Shown: positions 26,180-36,356, numbered from the stretch's first letter. The stretch: DNA of 64,000 bases from Pseudomonas sp. Marseille-Q3773 (GCF_916618955.1 NZ_OU745390.1:4952001-5016000), one strand, 5' to 3'. Notes: a model not told the origin generated them from the sequence alone. Numbers and translations are program-made.

Positions 26180-26422
26180 ATGCTCAAGATTGTACCCGAT
26201 CCACCCCACGACGTTCATTCCCTTGAAGACACCCTGACCCAGGCAACGGACTACGCGCTGTGCGCTGCGACCGTTGTGCATCAGGCCATGCAGTTGCTGC
26301 CCAAGTCGCCGGCGTCGGTTTTGATGATGACGTCGATGCATGAACTGGAGACGCTGCGGGCTTTGCTGGAGTCGGCATTGATTCAGGTACAGATGCCCGC
26401 TGGGCCTCGGACTTTGCACTGA
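26180..26422 (+). CDS. Small KIVPDPP protein (DUF6124-like)
   Basis: The 80-residue cytoplasmic protein begins MLKIVPDPPHD, followed by an amphipathic helical stretch (ALCAATVVHQAM...LETLRALLESALIQVQ). The N-terminal motif and length resemble the Pseudomonas-specific DUF6124 small proteins. A paralogue at 51912-52178 starts MKKIVPDPPR but differs afterwards. Both genes have the same structured leader and the identical ACGAGA-N7-ATG start context. ATG at 26180 is chosen on that basis; the longer frame upstream would translate the leader. Function unknown. Confidence 0.75.
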   Translation: MLKIVPDPPHDVHSLEDTLTQATDYALCAATVVHQAMQLLPKSPASVLMMTSMHELETLRALLESALIQVQMPAGPRTLH

Positions 26423-26446
26423 GGTTTTAGTGTTGCGTCGTCTGGG

Positions 26447-26545
26447 CTGGCCTCTTCGCGGGTAAACCCGCTCCCACAGGATCTCCACAAGCCTTGAGGT
26501 AGATGTAGTACCTGTGGGAGCGGGTTCACCCGCGAAAGTGCCCGT
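26447..26545. repeat. REP pair between the DUF6124-like and DUF3077 genes
   Basis: Copies at 26447-26480 (CTGGCCTCTTCGCGGG, TAAACCCGCTCCCACAGG) and 26511-26545 (CCTGTGGGAGCGGG, TTCACCCGCGAA) are arranged tail to tail. The second core carries one change (TTCA for TTTA). Confidence 0.9.
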
Positions 26546-26578
26546 GCAGGCAGTCGAGACTTTTCAGGGGATTCAATA

Positions 26579-26842
26579 ATGACCACAGAAGACACCCAAT
26601 TCACCGTCGGCAAAACCACCTTCTACCAGGGCGAAAACAGCACCCACCCACTGTTCCGCATCGAGCCCGGGATCCCGTGCAGAGACGCCCGCGAACAGTC
26701 CTCAGAGTTGATGGGCTATGTCCGCGAGCTGACCATCACCGGCCTGATGGATGAAAAACCGTTGATGATCTGGGCTGCGCACTACCTGAGTGCGATGGCC
26801 AAGGCGCTGATGGATGATGCTGAGCTAGGCATGAAGCACTGA
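26579..26842 (+). CDS. DUF3077 family small protein
   Basis: The 87-residue protein contains LFRIEPGIPCRDAREQSSELMGYVRELTITGLMDEKPLMIWAAHYLSAMAKALMDD, the DUF3077 pattern (LF-x-V/I-x-x-G-x-P followed by a helical pair). It is Pseudomonas-specific with no known activity. The ATG at 26579 follows AGGGGATTCAATA. It often lies near DUF6124 genes, as here, with a REP pair between them. Confidence 0.8.
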   Translation: MTTEDTQFTVGKTTFYQGENSTHPLFRIEPGIPCRDAREQSSELMGYVRELTITGLMDEKPLMIWAAHYLSAMAKALMDDAELGMKH

Positions 26843-26873
26843 GATGAGAGGCCTGGTCTGGATCGAGCGGTCT

Positions 26874-27566
26874 TCAGTTTTTATGGACGTGCTCTTTCCC
26901 GTCACGGTGCAGATGTGTTTTCGGAGCCGTATTCGTTGGTGCCGGATGATGCGCTTCTGAACTGTCCATCGCATGGTGGCCTGCGCGCTCAGGCGTCTGG
27001 CTGCCGTGCTGGCCTTCATGGTTGTGCATTTCGCTTTCGCCACCGCCATGCTGGTGGCCGCTACTGCTCGCTACCAGCGCGTTGTACTGCTGGGTGTCGA
27101 GCTTGGGCAACTGGTCGAGGAAGGCCACGATGCCCCAGATGTATTCGTCACCCATGCTTTTGCCCCAGGCCGGCATGCCAGTGGCCTTGATGCCGTGCTT
27201 GATGATCCAGAACGCTGCGGCAGGGTCGCCGCCGATGCCAATGGTGGCCAGGTTGGGTGGCGAGGGGTACAGCGCCTGGCTGAGCTCGGTTTTTTCCACG
27301 CCCGGGGCCAGGTGGCAACCGATGCACATGGCATTGTAATTACCCGCGCCGGTACGGATCAGCGCTTCGTCCTGCAGGTCAGGCACTGCGATGTCCCTGG
27401 CCCGTACCGCAATGGAGCGGTCCCGTGCCATGGCCAGGAAGGCATGCACGGCAGGGAGGTGCGGATCGTCGGCCCCGACGTTGACCAGGCCGGAGTAAGC
27501 GGTACCGAGTACGGCTGCGCTGCTGACCGCGCCAGCCAGAACAAGCGTTGTTATTGTTTTTTTCAT
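26874..27566 (-). CDS. Class I c-type cytochrome with His-rich tail (copper cluster)
   Basis: The 230-residue exported protein has a signal (MKKTITTLVLAGAVSSAAVLG), one haem site CIGCH at residues 81-85 and a likely Met ligand in ATGMPAWGKSMGDEYIWGIVAFL. The last 60 residues are rich in His, Glu and Met (HQHGGGESEMHNHEGQH, HHAMDSSEAHH, HLHRDGKEHVHKN), a probable copper-binding tail. It is the last gene behind copA and copB, 9 bp after copB. It may pass electrons from the CopA oxidase, or buffer copper. Confidence 0.82.
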   Translation of the reverse strand: MKKTITTLVLAGAVSSAAVLGTAYSGLVNVGADDPHLPAVHAFLAMARDRSIAVRARDIAVPDLQDEALIRTGAGNYNAMCIGCHLAPGVEKTELSQALYPSPPNLATIGIGGDPAAAFWIIKHGIKATGMPAWGKSMGDEYIWGIVAFLDQLPKLDTQQYNALVASSSGHQHGGGESEMHNHEGQHGSQTPERAGHHAMDSSEAHHPAPTNTAPKTHLHRDGKEHVHKN

Positions 27567-27575
27567 GTCAGGTTC

Positions 27576-28559
27576 TCAAAACCACATACGGATACCGGCG
27601 ACGAAACGCGCTTCATCCACATCGCCACCTTCATCGCGGATGAAATCGGCCGTCTTGCCGTACGAGCGATTCCAGCTGACGCCAATATAGGGGGCGAACT
27701 GGCGGACTATCTCATAACGCAGGCGCAACCCGACCTCGGTGTTGGCCAGGCCGGAACCTACGCCGCGCTCAGGGTCGTTCTTGCCATAGAAGTTGGCTTC
27801 AGCGGTTGGCTGCAGGATCAGGCGGTTGGTCAGCAGGATGTCGTAGTCGCCTTCCAGGCGCGCAGCCGTCTGGCCGTTCTCACCAATGAATGCGGTGGCT
27901 TCGGCTTCGAAATCGTACAGCGCCATGCCCTGGATGCCGAGCGCCGCCCAGGTCTGGGGCGATTCGGGCTTGAAGTCCTGGCGCACCCCGGCAACCACAT
28001 CCCACCAAGGGCTGACCGAGCGGCCATATAGCAGCTGCAGTTCGGCATCTTCGGTCACGCCGTTGGTGCGTTCGCCTTCGGAGCGGATCCACAGCCGGTT
28101 GATATCGCCGCCTATCCAGCCGGATGCATCCCAAGCCAGCGTGCTGCCTTCGTCCGCATCCTGGTACTCCAGCTGATCCAGCAGCAGGAAGCTGTTGATT
28201 GCGCTGTCGTGCATCTGGTGCCCACCCAACGGGGGGAAGGCTGCCCTGCGGTCCGCATCCGTCAGCATCGGGATCGGGGTACGGCTGGTCGTCGTCGGCG
28301 TCTCTGCCGAGCCGTGGTTCATCGTCGAATGGTCCATGGCGCCATGGCCCATGCCCTGCATGCTGCCATGATCCATCTCGCCGTGGTCCATGCCCTGCAT
28401 GCTGCCGTGGTCCATCGTGCCGTGGTCCATGCCAGGCATCGACTCGTGCCCCATGGCTGAATGGTCCATTTCGCCAGCGGCGGCACTGGGCGCAATGCCC
28501 AGTGCGCCGAAGGCAACGCTCAACGCCAGCAGCGATGGTCGTGCCAGGCTATTGAGCAT
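27576..28559 (-). CDS. copB: Copper resistance outer membrane protein B
   Basis: The 327-residue protein has a signal peptide, an N-terminal Met/His/Asp region ([22 protein letters not shown] and further repeats to about residue 80) and the CopB beta-barrel domain from about residue 110 ([28 protein letters not shown]...) ending FVAGIRMWF. It is an outer-membrane copper-binding protein working with CopA. I use the ATG at 28559, preceded by AGGGAAAG; it overlaps the upstream gene by 11 bp. Confidence 0.92.
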   Translation of the reverse strand: MLNSLARPSLLALSVAFGALGIAPSAAAGEMDHSAMGHESMPGMDHGTMDHGSMQGMDHGEMDHGSMQGMGHGAMDHSTMNHGSAETPTTTSRTPIPMLTDADRRAAFPPLGGHQMHDSAINSFLLLDQLEYQDADEGSTLAWDASGWIGGDINRLWIRSEGERTNGVTEDAELQLLYGRSVSPWWDVVAGVRQDFKPESPQTWAALGIQGMALYDFEAEATAFIGENGQTAARLEGDYDILLTNRLILQPTAEANFYGKNDPERGVGSGLANTEVGLRLRYEIVRQFAPYIGVSWNRSYGKTADFIRDEGGDVDEARFVAGIRMWF

Positions 28560-28878
28560 CTTTCCCTGCCTTAGCTTTGTCGCTGCCATGCGATTCCATC
28601 ATCTTGCCGTGGTCCATGCCTTTCATCGCGCCATGGTCCATGCCTTTCATGTCGTCATGGTTCATGCCCTTCATGGTGCTGTGGTCCATACCTTTCATGG
28701 CGTCGTGGTTCATGCCCTTCATGTTGCCGTGATCCATGCCTGGTGTGCCCTTGGCGCTTTCAGCGCTGGCCGGCTGTTTGCTGGTGTCGCCGGACCACGA
28801 GGAGGGTGCATAAACGGCAAACAGGCCTGCCATCGCGGCAGAGAGGAAAAACGCGCTTCGTTTCATCGGTTTGCTCAT
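28549..28878 (-). CDS. Small exported MDHG-repeat protein between copA and copB
   Basis: The 109-residue product has a signal peptide ([20 protein letters not shown]) and then eight to nine tandem five-residue units of the type M-K-G-M-D/N-H ([20 protein letters not shown] and on to residue 95). The units resemble the Met/His copper sites of CopA and CopB, but nothing else is fused to them. It is likely a periplasmic copper sponge or a chaperone for CopA/CopB. Start at ATG 28878 with GGAG upstream; ATG 28866 is an alternative. Confidence 0.8.
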   Translation of the reverse strand: MSKPMKRSAFFLSAAMAGLFAVYAPSSWSGDTSKQPASAESAKGTPGMDHGNMKGMNHDAMKGMDHSTMKGMNHDDMKGMDHGAMKGMDHGKMMESHGSDKAKAGKDAQ

Positions 28879-28892
28879 CTCGGATCTCCAGT

Positions 28893-30638
28893 TCATTCGT
28901 CCACACGGACTTCTCGGAACATGCCCATTTCCATATGGAACAGCAGGTGACAGTGGTAGGCCCAACGCCCCAGGGCATCTGCGGTGACGCGGTAGCTCCG
29001 TTTCGAGCCAGGCGGCATATCGATGGTGTGCTTGCGCACCATGAAATTGCCGTGCTCATCCTCCAGGTCGCTCCACATGCCATGCAGGTGGATGGGGTGA
29101 GTCATCATGGTGTCGTTGACCAGGGTGATGCGCAGGCGCTCGCCATACTTCAGGCGCAGTGGCTCGGCGTCGGAAAACTTGATGCCGTCGAAGGACCAGG
29201 CGAATTTTTCCATGTGCCCGGTGAGGTGCAGTTCGATGGTGCGGCCTGGCGCGCGGCCGTCCGGGTCAGGGAAGGTGCTGCGCAGGTCGGCATACGTGAG
29301 CACGCGGCGGCCATTGTTGCGTAACCCGATGCCGGGATCGCTCAGCTTTGGCGTCGGTGACATCGTCTGCATGTCGACCAATGGGTTGTCGGTCTCGGAG
29401 GCCGGGTGACGCTGCATGGCCCCGTTCGTGCCAGCCGTGCTGCCATGCTCCATGCCGGCCATGCTGCCGTGGTCCATGCCAGCCATGCTGCCATGCTCCA
29501 TGCCGGCCATGTCGCCATGGTCCATGCCCATATCGTTCATCGAGATGATGGGGCGTGGATCCACGGTTGGCACAGGCGACTGCAAGCCCTCGCGGACAGC
29601 CAGGGTGCCGCGGGCATACCCGGTACGGTCCATGGACTGGGCGAAAATGGTGTAGGCCTGCTCGCTGTCGGGCTCGACGATGACGTCGTAGGTTTCGGCA
29701 ACGGCGACGCGGAATTCGTCGACTGAAACGGGCTCGACGTGTTGCCCGTCTGCCGCGACAACCGTCATTTTCAGCCCGGGAATGCGCACATCGAAATAGC
29801 TCATTGCCGAGCCATTGATGAAGCGCAGGCGGATTTTCTCGCCCGGCCTGAACACGCCCGTCCAGTTACCGTCCGGCGCCTGGCCATTCATCAGGTAGGT
29901 GTAGGTGTAGCCGCTCACGTCGGCGAGGTCGGTGGGGCTCATTTTCATTTCGGCCCACATCTTCCGGTCGGCCAGCGCGGCAGACCAGCCCATTTCGCTG
30001 ACGTCGTTGACGAAGTCACCCACCGTGCGCTTGTGGTAGTTGTAATAGTCCGACTGCTTCTTGAGCTTGGACAGCACCCGGGCAGGGTCTTCATCTGTCC
30101 AGTCACTGAGCATCACCACGTAGTCCCGGTCATAGGTGAACGGCTCGGGCTCTTTCGCATCGATGACCAGGGCGCCGTACACCCCGACCTGCTCCTGGAA
30201 ACCGGAATGGCTGTGGTACCAGTAGGTACCATTCTGCTGGACCTTGAACTTGTACTCGTACATGCCGTCGGGGGCGATGCCGTGGAAGCTCAGGCCCGGC
30301 ACGCCGTCCATGTTGGCCGGCAGGATGATGCCGTGCCAGTGGATGGAGGTGTCCTGCTGCAAACGGTTACGCACACGCAGGGTGACAGTGTCGCCTTCGC
30401 GCCAGCGCAGGATGGGCCCGGGCACGGAACCGTTGATGGCCATCGCCGTGCGCTTCGCGCCGGTAAAATTCACCGGCAGTTCGCCGATGTACAGGTCAAA
30501 CTCGGTGCCTGTCAGTACATTCGCCTGGCCAGGGCTGGTCACGGCCCAGACCGGCGCGCGCCACATGCCCAACCCGCCAAGCAGTCCGGTAGCGGCCAGG
30601 CCTTTGACGAAGGAGCGTCTCGTGGTTTTGCTTTGCAT
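28893..30638 (-). CDS. copA: Copper resistance multicopper oxidase
   Basis: The 581-residue oxidase has a Tat signal ([18 protein letters not shown]), and the type 1/2/3 copper motifs [27 protein letters not shown] and [14 protein letters not shown] Met-rich insert at about residues 373-400 holds units such as [13 protein letters not shown]. It oxidises Cu(I) in the periplasm. First gene of copA-MDHG protein-copB-cytochrome. The 184-bp upstream region holds a cop-box-like site. No copRS genes are in the window. Confidence 0.95.
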   Translation of the reverse strand: MQSKTTRRSFVKGLAATGLLGGLGMWRAPVWAVTSPGQANVLTGTEFDLYIGELPVNFTGAKRTAMAINGSVPGPILRWREGDTVTLRVRNRLQQDTSIHWHGIILPANMDGVPGLSFHGIAPDGMYEYKFKVQQNGTYWYHSHSGFQEQVGVYGALVIDAKEPEPFTYDRDYVVMLSDWTDEDPARVLSKLKKQSDYYNYHKRTVGDFVNDVSEMGWSAALADRKMWAEMKMSPTDLADVSGYTYTYLMNGQAPDGNWTGVFRPGEKIRLRFINGSAMSYFDVRIPGLKMTVVAADGQHVEPVSVDEFRVAVAETYDVIVEPDSEQAYTIFAQSMDRTGYARGTLAVREGLQSPVPTVDPRPIISMNDMGMDHGDMAGMEHGSMAGMDHGSMAGMEHGSTAGTNGAMQRHPASETDNPLVDMQTMSPTPKLSDPGIGLRNNGRRVLTYADLRSTFPDPDGRAPGRTIELHLTGHMEKFAWSFDGIKFSDAEPLRLKYGERLRITLVNDTMMTHPIHLHGMWSDLEDEHGNFMVRKHTIDMPPGSKRSYRVTADALGRWAYHCHLLFHMEMGMFREVRVDE

Positions 30639-30762
30639 GCCGTTGCGTCCAGTCAGTCGATAAGTCGCTGGTATCAGGCGTTTGAATGCCCCAGTCGGTG
30701 GCGCTGAAAAGCACCCACAACGATCAGGCTAGCCAAGCTGCACTGTCAGTGGGCTGAGTCGC

Positions 30763-30780
30763 AGATTACTTTTCTGTCAG
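30763..30780 (-). promoter_or_regulatory. Possible cop box upstream of copA
   Basis: On the copA strand the site reads CTGACAGAAAAGTAATCT, about 125 bp before the copA ATG. It resembles the CopR/CusR-type half-site pattern TGACA-N5/6-TGTAAT. A second TGACAG follows at about 30744-30749. The match is partial. Confidence 0.4.
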
Positions 30781-30822
30781 CTTCGGGGTGCGCCATGCCT
30801 GACGAAGCGCATGGCCTGGCAG

Positions 30823-32019
30823 CTATTCACTGCGCAGCGCCGCCACCGGATGCAGGCGCGCCGCCTGCAGTGCCGGAGCCAGGCCGGCGAGGATGCCAAG
30901 TAGCGCCGCCAGTAGCAGCGCCAGCAGCAGAAACAACGGTTGCAGCGCCAAGGGCAGGCTCGGCATGGCCAGGTGCAGCACACCGAGCAGCAGGCCCATC
31001 AACAGCAGGCCAAGCACGCCACCGGCCAGGGACAGCAGCGTCGCTTCGGCGAGAAACAGCCCGAGTACCTGTCGCCGGCTGGCACCCATCGCCCGCAGCA
31101 GGCCGACTTCTGCCGTGCGCTCGCCCACGGTGGTGGTCATGATGGTGAGAATGCCGACGCCGCCCACCAGCAGGGAAATGCCTCCCAAGGCCCCGATGGC
31201 CAGGCTCAGGGCGCCGAGAACGCGGTTGAAGCTGCGCAACATGTCGTCCTGGGTGGTCAGGCTGAAATCCTCCGCGCCGTGCCGTTCGCCGAGCACCTGT
31301 CGAATCTGCCGGGCCAACGCCTGTGAGCTGGTGCCGGTGTCGAACACCACATGGGTTTTGACTACCCCGGTGCGGTTGAACAGGCTTTCGGCCCAGTCCA
31401 CCGGGATGTAGGCGATATCGTCGAGGTTGAAACCGAGCAGGTGGCCTTTCTTTTCAATCACGCCGATAACACGGAAACGCACGCCGCCAACGCGGACCAG
31501 CTCGCCCAGCGGATTGCGAACGCCGAACAGTTCGGCACGCAGCTGGTGGCCGAGCACCACATAGGGCGGCGAACGGCCGTCCCGGGGCGCGGGCAGGAAC
31601 TCGCCAAGGCTCAGCTGCATGTGCCAGGCCTGCGCCAGCTGGTGACCGCTACCCAGTATGTCGCTGCGCCGGTCGAGCTGACCGAACTGGATATCCCCGC
31701 TGCCCTGAATGATCGGCACTGCCGCCTCGACATGCGGCAAGCGTCGCAGGGCGTCGGCATCAGCGATCGTCAGTGGCCGCACACTGCCAAGCAGGCCGCC
31801 GAGGCCGCTGGTCTGGGTCTTGCCTGGACGCACGGTGATGATCCGTGTGCCGAACTGCGCGAAGTTCTCCAGCACATAGCCGCGCACGCCTTCGCCGATG
31901 GCCGTGAGCAGTGCCACGGCGGCTATCCCGACCGCGACGCCGAGCAAGGTCAGCAGGCTGCGCAAGGGGCGGCAGACCAGTGCCGAGCAGGTCAGCCGCA
32001 AGCCATCCTGCCAGTGCAT
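30823..32019 (-). CDS. MacB-like ABC permease (second of two)
   Basis: The 398-residue permease has the MacB/FtsX plan: helix 1 at about residues 20-43 ([21 protein letters not shown]), a periplasmic domain, and three C-terminal helices with the coupling motif VGERTAEVGLLRAMGASRRQVLGLFL. It starts at ATG 32019, overlapping the stop of the preceding permease gene by one base. With that permease, an ATPase and a membrane-fusion protein it makes a tripartite-type exporter; an outer-membrane factor is not in the window. The 184 bp after its stop separate it from copA. Confidence 0.85.
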   Translation of the reverse strand: MHWQDGLRLTCSALVCRPLRSLLTLLGVAVGIAAVALLTAIGEGVRGYVLENFAQFGTRIITVRPGKTQTSGLGGLLGSVRPLTIADADALRRLPHVEAAVPIIQGSGDIQFGQLDRRSDILGSGHQLAQAWHMQLSLGEFLPAPRDGRSPPYVVLGHQLRAELFGVRNPLGELVRVGGVRFRVIGVIEKKGHLLGFNLDDIAYIPVDWAESLFNRTGVVKTHVVFDTGTSSQALARQIRQVLGERHGAEDFSLTTQDDMLRSFNRVLGALSLAIGALGGISLLVGGVGILTIMTTTVGERTAEVGLLRAMGASRRQVLGLFLAEATLLSLAGGVLGLLLMGLLLGVLHLAMPSLPLALQPLFLLLALLLAALLGILAGLAPALQAARLHPVAALRSE

Positions 32020-33229
32020 CAATGCGCACCCGGCGGGCGCAGTGCCGCCACCGGTTCCAGCGCAGAGGCCCGAGCAGCGGGTAACCAGGCGAACAGCACT
32101 GCCGTGCCGAGTGCCAGCAGCACCGCACCAATCCGTGCCCACCAGGGCGCATAGAGCGGCACAGCAAGCACCAGGCGCCCCAGCCAGAGCAGGCTTTCGG
32201 CGAGCAGCAAGCCCGCCAGCGCCCCGGTCAGGGCGAGCAACGCCGCCTCACCAAGGAACAGCAGGCGCAGTTGCACCGCGGTCACCCCTATGGCCTTGAG
32301 CAGGCCGATTTCGGCGCTGCGCTGGCTCACCGCGATCCACGTCACGTTCATGATCAGGATGCCAGCCACCAGCAGGCTGATTGCGGCAATCCCGGACACC
32401 GCCAGGGTCAGCACCTTGAGTATCTGGTCGAAGGCGCTGAGCAGGCTGTCCTGGCTGACCAGGGTGATGTCCTCCTCACCGTCGTGGCGCTCCTTGAGCG
32501 CGGCCAGTATCAGCCGCTTGCTGCGCTCGAGAACGCTCGGCCCATGCACTTCGACAAACACCCGCAACAATCCCTCGCTATTGAACAGGGCCTGGGCACT
32601 GGCAACCGGGATGATCAACATCTCGGCGAAATCCATGCCCAGCGATTCGCCTCGCTCGCCGAGGACGCCGACCACGCGGAAGCGCCGGTCGCCTGCGCGC
32701 AACCATTCACCCAGGGCCGGGCGCGCACCGAACAGTTCGCGTCGCAGCTTGCCGCCGATCACGCAGACGGCATCGGCCTGCTCGGGGTCCAGCGTCGGCA
32801 ACGGCTGGCCCTGAATGACCTCCAGTTGGCGAATGGCGAAGAAGTCGCGGGTGGTGCCCAGGGTCAGAACTTCACGATTGCGGTTGCCGACGCTCACCTC
32901 CATTTGCCCGGCTTGCAGCGGCGCTGCCCGGCGGATGCCCGGCAAGCGGGTGATGGCCTGGACGTCCTGCAAGGTCAGCGCGTGTGGCGTCAGGCCGGTG
33001 AGTGGCGGCATGCGCCCAGTGGTTTCCTTGCGGCCCGGGAACACGATCAGGATGTCGCGCCCAAGCAACGAGAACTCGTTCAGGACGAAGGCCCGTGCCC
33101 CGCTACCGAGGCCGGTCAGCAGATTGACCGCAACCACCCCGATAGCGATGGCCAGCAGTAGCATCAGGCTGCGCGAGCGATGCCCGCGCAGGGCGCCGAG
33201 CCAGAAGCCCAGGGCATCGGCAGCACGCA

Positions 33230-33230
<1 letters not shown>
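32019..33230 (-). CDS. MacB-like ABC permease (first of two)
   Basis: The 403-residue permease shares the four-helix FtsX layout (SRSLMLLLAIAIGVVAVNLLTGLGSGARAFVLNEFSLLG; VSQRSAEIGLLKAIGVTAVQLRLLFLGEAALLALTGALAGLLLAESL). It is only distantly similar to its neighbour, so the exporter probably uses a heterodimer. It abuts the ATPase gene (shared base at 33230). Confidence 0.85.
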
Positions 33231-33912
<682 letters not shown>

Positions 33913-33916
<4 letters not shown>

Positions 33917-35064
33917 TGCCCGGGCTCCTCGGTATCCAGCGGAATGACTGCCGCAGTGTCCTTGAGCCCCTCCTGCTCCAGGCTGGCGACGATCCGCGCA
34001 TCTTCGTCCAGCCCTGAAAGCACTTCGGTCCAGCGCCAGTTGCTCAACCCGGTGTGCACCTGCACTTCACGCAACACCCGGGCGCTCGGGTCGTAGCGCA
34101 GCACCCGCTGCCCCTCCAGCAGGGTCTCGGTGGGGATACGCAAGGCAGCAGCGTGCTGCTCCAGCAGAATCTCGACGTCGGCGCTATAGCCCGTGAGCAG
34201 GACCAGACCGGCCGGCGGCTGGTCGAAGCGCACCTCGACATCGACGGTGCGCGCCTGCTTTTCCAATTCACGCACATAAGGTGCGATACGGCTGACGCGG
34301 CCGGTGAAATGCTCGCCACGGAAGGCATCCAGGCTGATCCGTACGGCCGTTCCGGGGCGCACCCGGGCGGCGTCCACCTCGTCGATCGGCGCTTCGACAT
34401 ACAGGCAACTGTCGTCGATCAGGTCGACCGCAGGCGGTGTCGGGATACCCGGTGGCGAAGGGGTGACGAACTCGCCGAGCTCGCCGTTGATTTCCGCGAC
34501 GATGCCGGCGAATGGCGCACGCAAGGTGGTCTGTTCCAGCAGTGAGCGCTGCAGCTGCAGGCTGGCATCAGCCTCGCGAATGAGCACGGCACTGGCATTG
34601 CACATCAGCTTTGCCAGCTGGGCCTTGGTCTCGGCCTGGTCGAGACGATCGGCGGCAATCAACTTGCGGTCGGCCAGCTGGCCCAGGCGGTCCAGGTCGC
34701 GCCGGTCCAGGTGAGCTTGCTGGCAACGCTGCTCACGGGCGTTGCGTTGGGCGTCCAGCCGCGCCTCGGCTTCCTGCAGGCGAGCCTGTTGCTCGTCCTG
34801 CCGCAGGCGCATCAGCACCTGGCCCGGCTGCACCCGCTGGCCCTCGCCGACCAGCAGCTCGGCAACCTGGCCACCGACATTGAAGGAGAGATGCGAGCGT
34901 CGACACGACTTGAGGGTTCCTGCGCGGGTATTGGCCACCAGCGTCTCCACCGGTCCCCGTTCAACTTGCAGCAGCCTGACCGGCAATGGCTGGGGCCGGC
35001 TCAACCAGCCGCCCAGTACCACCAGGCAGGCCAGCATCGAGGAGCCAATGAATAATTTGCGCAT
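33913..35064 (-). CDS. HlyD/MacA-type membrane-fusion (adaptor) protein
   Basis: The 383-residue protein has one N-terminal anchor (LFIGSSMLACLVVLGGWL), a biotinyl-lipoyl-like half motif (FNVGGQVAELLVGEGQRVQPGQVLMRL), a coiled-coil hairpin (about residues 85-165, Gln/Ala/Arg rich) and a second lipoyl half (RAPFAGIVAEINGELGEFVTP). It is the first gene of the exporter operon. The 170 bp upstream contain its likely promoter. Substrate unknown; location next to the copper genes may be coincidental. Confidence 0.88.
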
Positions 35065-35236
35065 GGACTACACCTCCTCCCCACATGGCTTGAGCCTAGA
35101 TCAGGCAGGGCAAAGCTCAACGCAAAACGTCATTTATCCGACGAATTTCATGTGCGCATCAGGGTAGCGTCAGATAACCGGCGGACTGGACAGTTTCCTC
35201 TGCAGAGGGAGGTAAGAATCGCTTTGGTCCAGGCAT

Positions 35237-35412
35237 TAAAAAGCCGGCTTGTGGCCGGCTTCTCGGGGACGCTTCCGGCTAATTTATGGTAAGCCGCAAT
35301 CGCCTTAACTGTGTGGCCATCAAGGGCCTGAAAGGATGGCAGATGCCCGTGTGGGACATCGCCGAGCCCTCTGGACCGCGGCATGCGCCGGTCGGGGCTG
35401 AATGTGCGGCGT
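35237..35412 (-). ncRNA. Candidate small RNA or long 3-prime UTR with intrinsic terminator
   Basis: Between the HlyD start and the XRE regulator stop are about 400 bp without a gene. On the minus strand this region contains a hairpin GATG-T-CCC/GGG-CATC (around 35342-35360) and ends in a strong intrinsic terminator at 35238-35261 (AAGCCGGC/GCCGGCTT with five T). A TATGCT -10-like hexamer lies at 35413-35418, but no good -35 at normal spacing. An independent sRNA or a processed 3-prime UTR of the XRE gene would both fit. Confidence 0.45.
35238..35261 (-). terminator. Intrinsic terminator upstream of the exporter operon
   Basis: AAGCCGGC-CACAA-GCCGGCTT followed by TTT on the minus strand: an 8-bp GC-rich stem with a T-run. 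It would end transcripts coming from the XRE gene or from a small RNA. Confidence 0.85.
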
Positions 35413-35463
35413 AGCATACAAGGGCGCGCACGGGATGCCCAGCAAAAAATGGCACAGGTTGTT

Positions 35464-36165
35464 TCAGCCCGGACGTCGCTGGCGGAAATGCGACCAGTGG
35501 AAGACCCAGCCCAGAATTTCCAGCCCCTGCGCCTGGCGCTGCGCTGGGGTATAGCGTTCGACGGCATAGCTGCGCCGGTCATGGCTGTGCAGGTACAGCG
35601 TGCCGTGCTGGCCGAGGCTGAGGTTGTTCACCCTGAGCGCGCCGTTATGCAACAGGGCATAGGTTTCGCCCTCGACCACACGGACCATCCCCAGGTCGAT
35701 GGCAAGCGTGGCCTGCGGTGGAATCAGCGGGGCCATGTTGTTGCCGGGCATGCCCAGGCAGATGGCGTTGTCGGCCCGCACACCCAGGCTTTTCAGGGCG
35801 TTGACGGGCAAGCACAGGTGTTTGCCGGGTTCGGGCGAGAGCAGGCCGTTGCGCACTTGGTAAAAGGGAACCTTCACGGCCCGGCCACCCTGCGCCGACA
35901 GTGGCGTGGTCGATTCGACGGGCAGCGGCAGCGGGGCATGGCTGCGCGGGATCGGGTTGACATGTTTGGGCCCTTCGCCGGTATGCAGCCAGCGTCGGTG
36001 CACGCAGAACAGGTCGGCCAATTCGTCCAGTCGGGCCAGCGGCACGCCGCGGTTGAACCAGTTGTTGACGTGCTGGGGGGTGACGCTGCGCAGGGCGGCG
36101 AAATCGGATGGGGTCAGGCCACATTCGTGGAGGAGGGCCTTGAGGCGGTCACCGGATGTGTTCAT
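35464..36165 (-). CDS. XRE/S24 LexA-like regulator with inactive protease site
   Basis: The 233-residue protein has an N-terminal helix-turn-helix (MNTSGDRLKALLHECGLTPSDFAALRSVTPQHVNNWFNRGVPLARLDELADLF) and a C-terminal S24/LexA-fold domain (about residues 105-215). The self-cleavage Ser position reads GNNMAPLIPP instead of G-x-S-M, and the general-base Lys region reads ALRVNNL. Both catalytic residues therefore seem replaced, and RecA-stimulated cleavage is not expected. It probably senses a ligand or binds constitutively. Two adjacent palindromes upstream may be its own operators. Confidence 0.82.
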   Translation of the reverse strand: MNTSGDRLKALLHECGLTPSDFAALRSVTPQHVNNWFNRGVPLARLDELADLFCVHRRWLHTGEGPKHVNPIPRSHAPLPLPVESTTPLSAQGGRAVKVPFYQVRNGLLSPEPGKHLCLPVNALKSLGVRADNAICLGMPGNNMAPLIPPQATLAIDLGMVRVVEGETYALLHNGALRVNNLSLGQHGTLYLHSHDRRSYAVERYTPAQRQAQGLEILGWVFHWSHFRQRRPG

Positions 36166-36201
36166 GGCGGCGAGTGTAGCGGCGGGGTGCCAGCAAGGAT
36201 A

Positions 36202-36234
36202 TCAACCGGATGTTGACGAGGTTTGTACGAAACC
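36202..36234. promoter_or_regulatory. Tandem palindromes upstream of the XRE/S24 regulator
   Basis: TCAAC-CGGAT-GTTGA (36202-36216) and GGTTT-GTACG-AAACC (36220-36234) are two perfect 5-5-5 inverted repeats, 18 bp apart centre to centre. They start 36 bp upstream of the regulator ATG. The spacing suits two repressor dimers on neighbouring faces of DNA, as in cI-type autoregulation. Confidence 0.5.
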
Positions 36235-36315
36235 CAAGATTTGTAGGGCGTTGGAGTAGGACGCTGTAGGATTTTTTACAGTAGCGCGCGACAACCGGCT
36301 AATTGCGATTGCCCA

Positions 36316-36343
36316 TAAAAAACCCCGCCAGGGCGGGGTTCTT
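36316..36343 (-). terminator. Intrinsic terminator of ppa
   Basis: On the minus strand AACCCCGCC-CT-GGCGGGGTT followed by six T, 14 bp after the ppa stop. Typical strong terminator. Confidence 0.92.
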
Positions 36344-36356
36344 CAAGCAACCGGTA

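Noticed and set aside
28597..28745. Periodic 15-base repeats resembling a short tandem or CRISPR-like array
   Set aside because: They are codons for M-K-G-M-D/N-H units of an exported protein, with no spacers.
35148..35582. 144-codon open frame in the gap next to the regulator
   Set aside because: It overlaps the end of the regulator gene and the terminator, has no ribosome site and no recognisable domain; an RNA is more plausible.
36264..36281. CTG...CAG palindrome resembling a LexA (SOS) box
   Set aside because: The spacing is 12 bases instead of 10 and it is not close to a suitable promoter.
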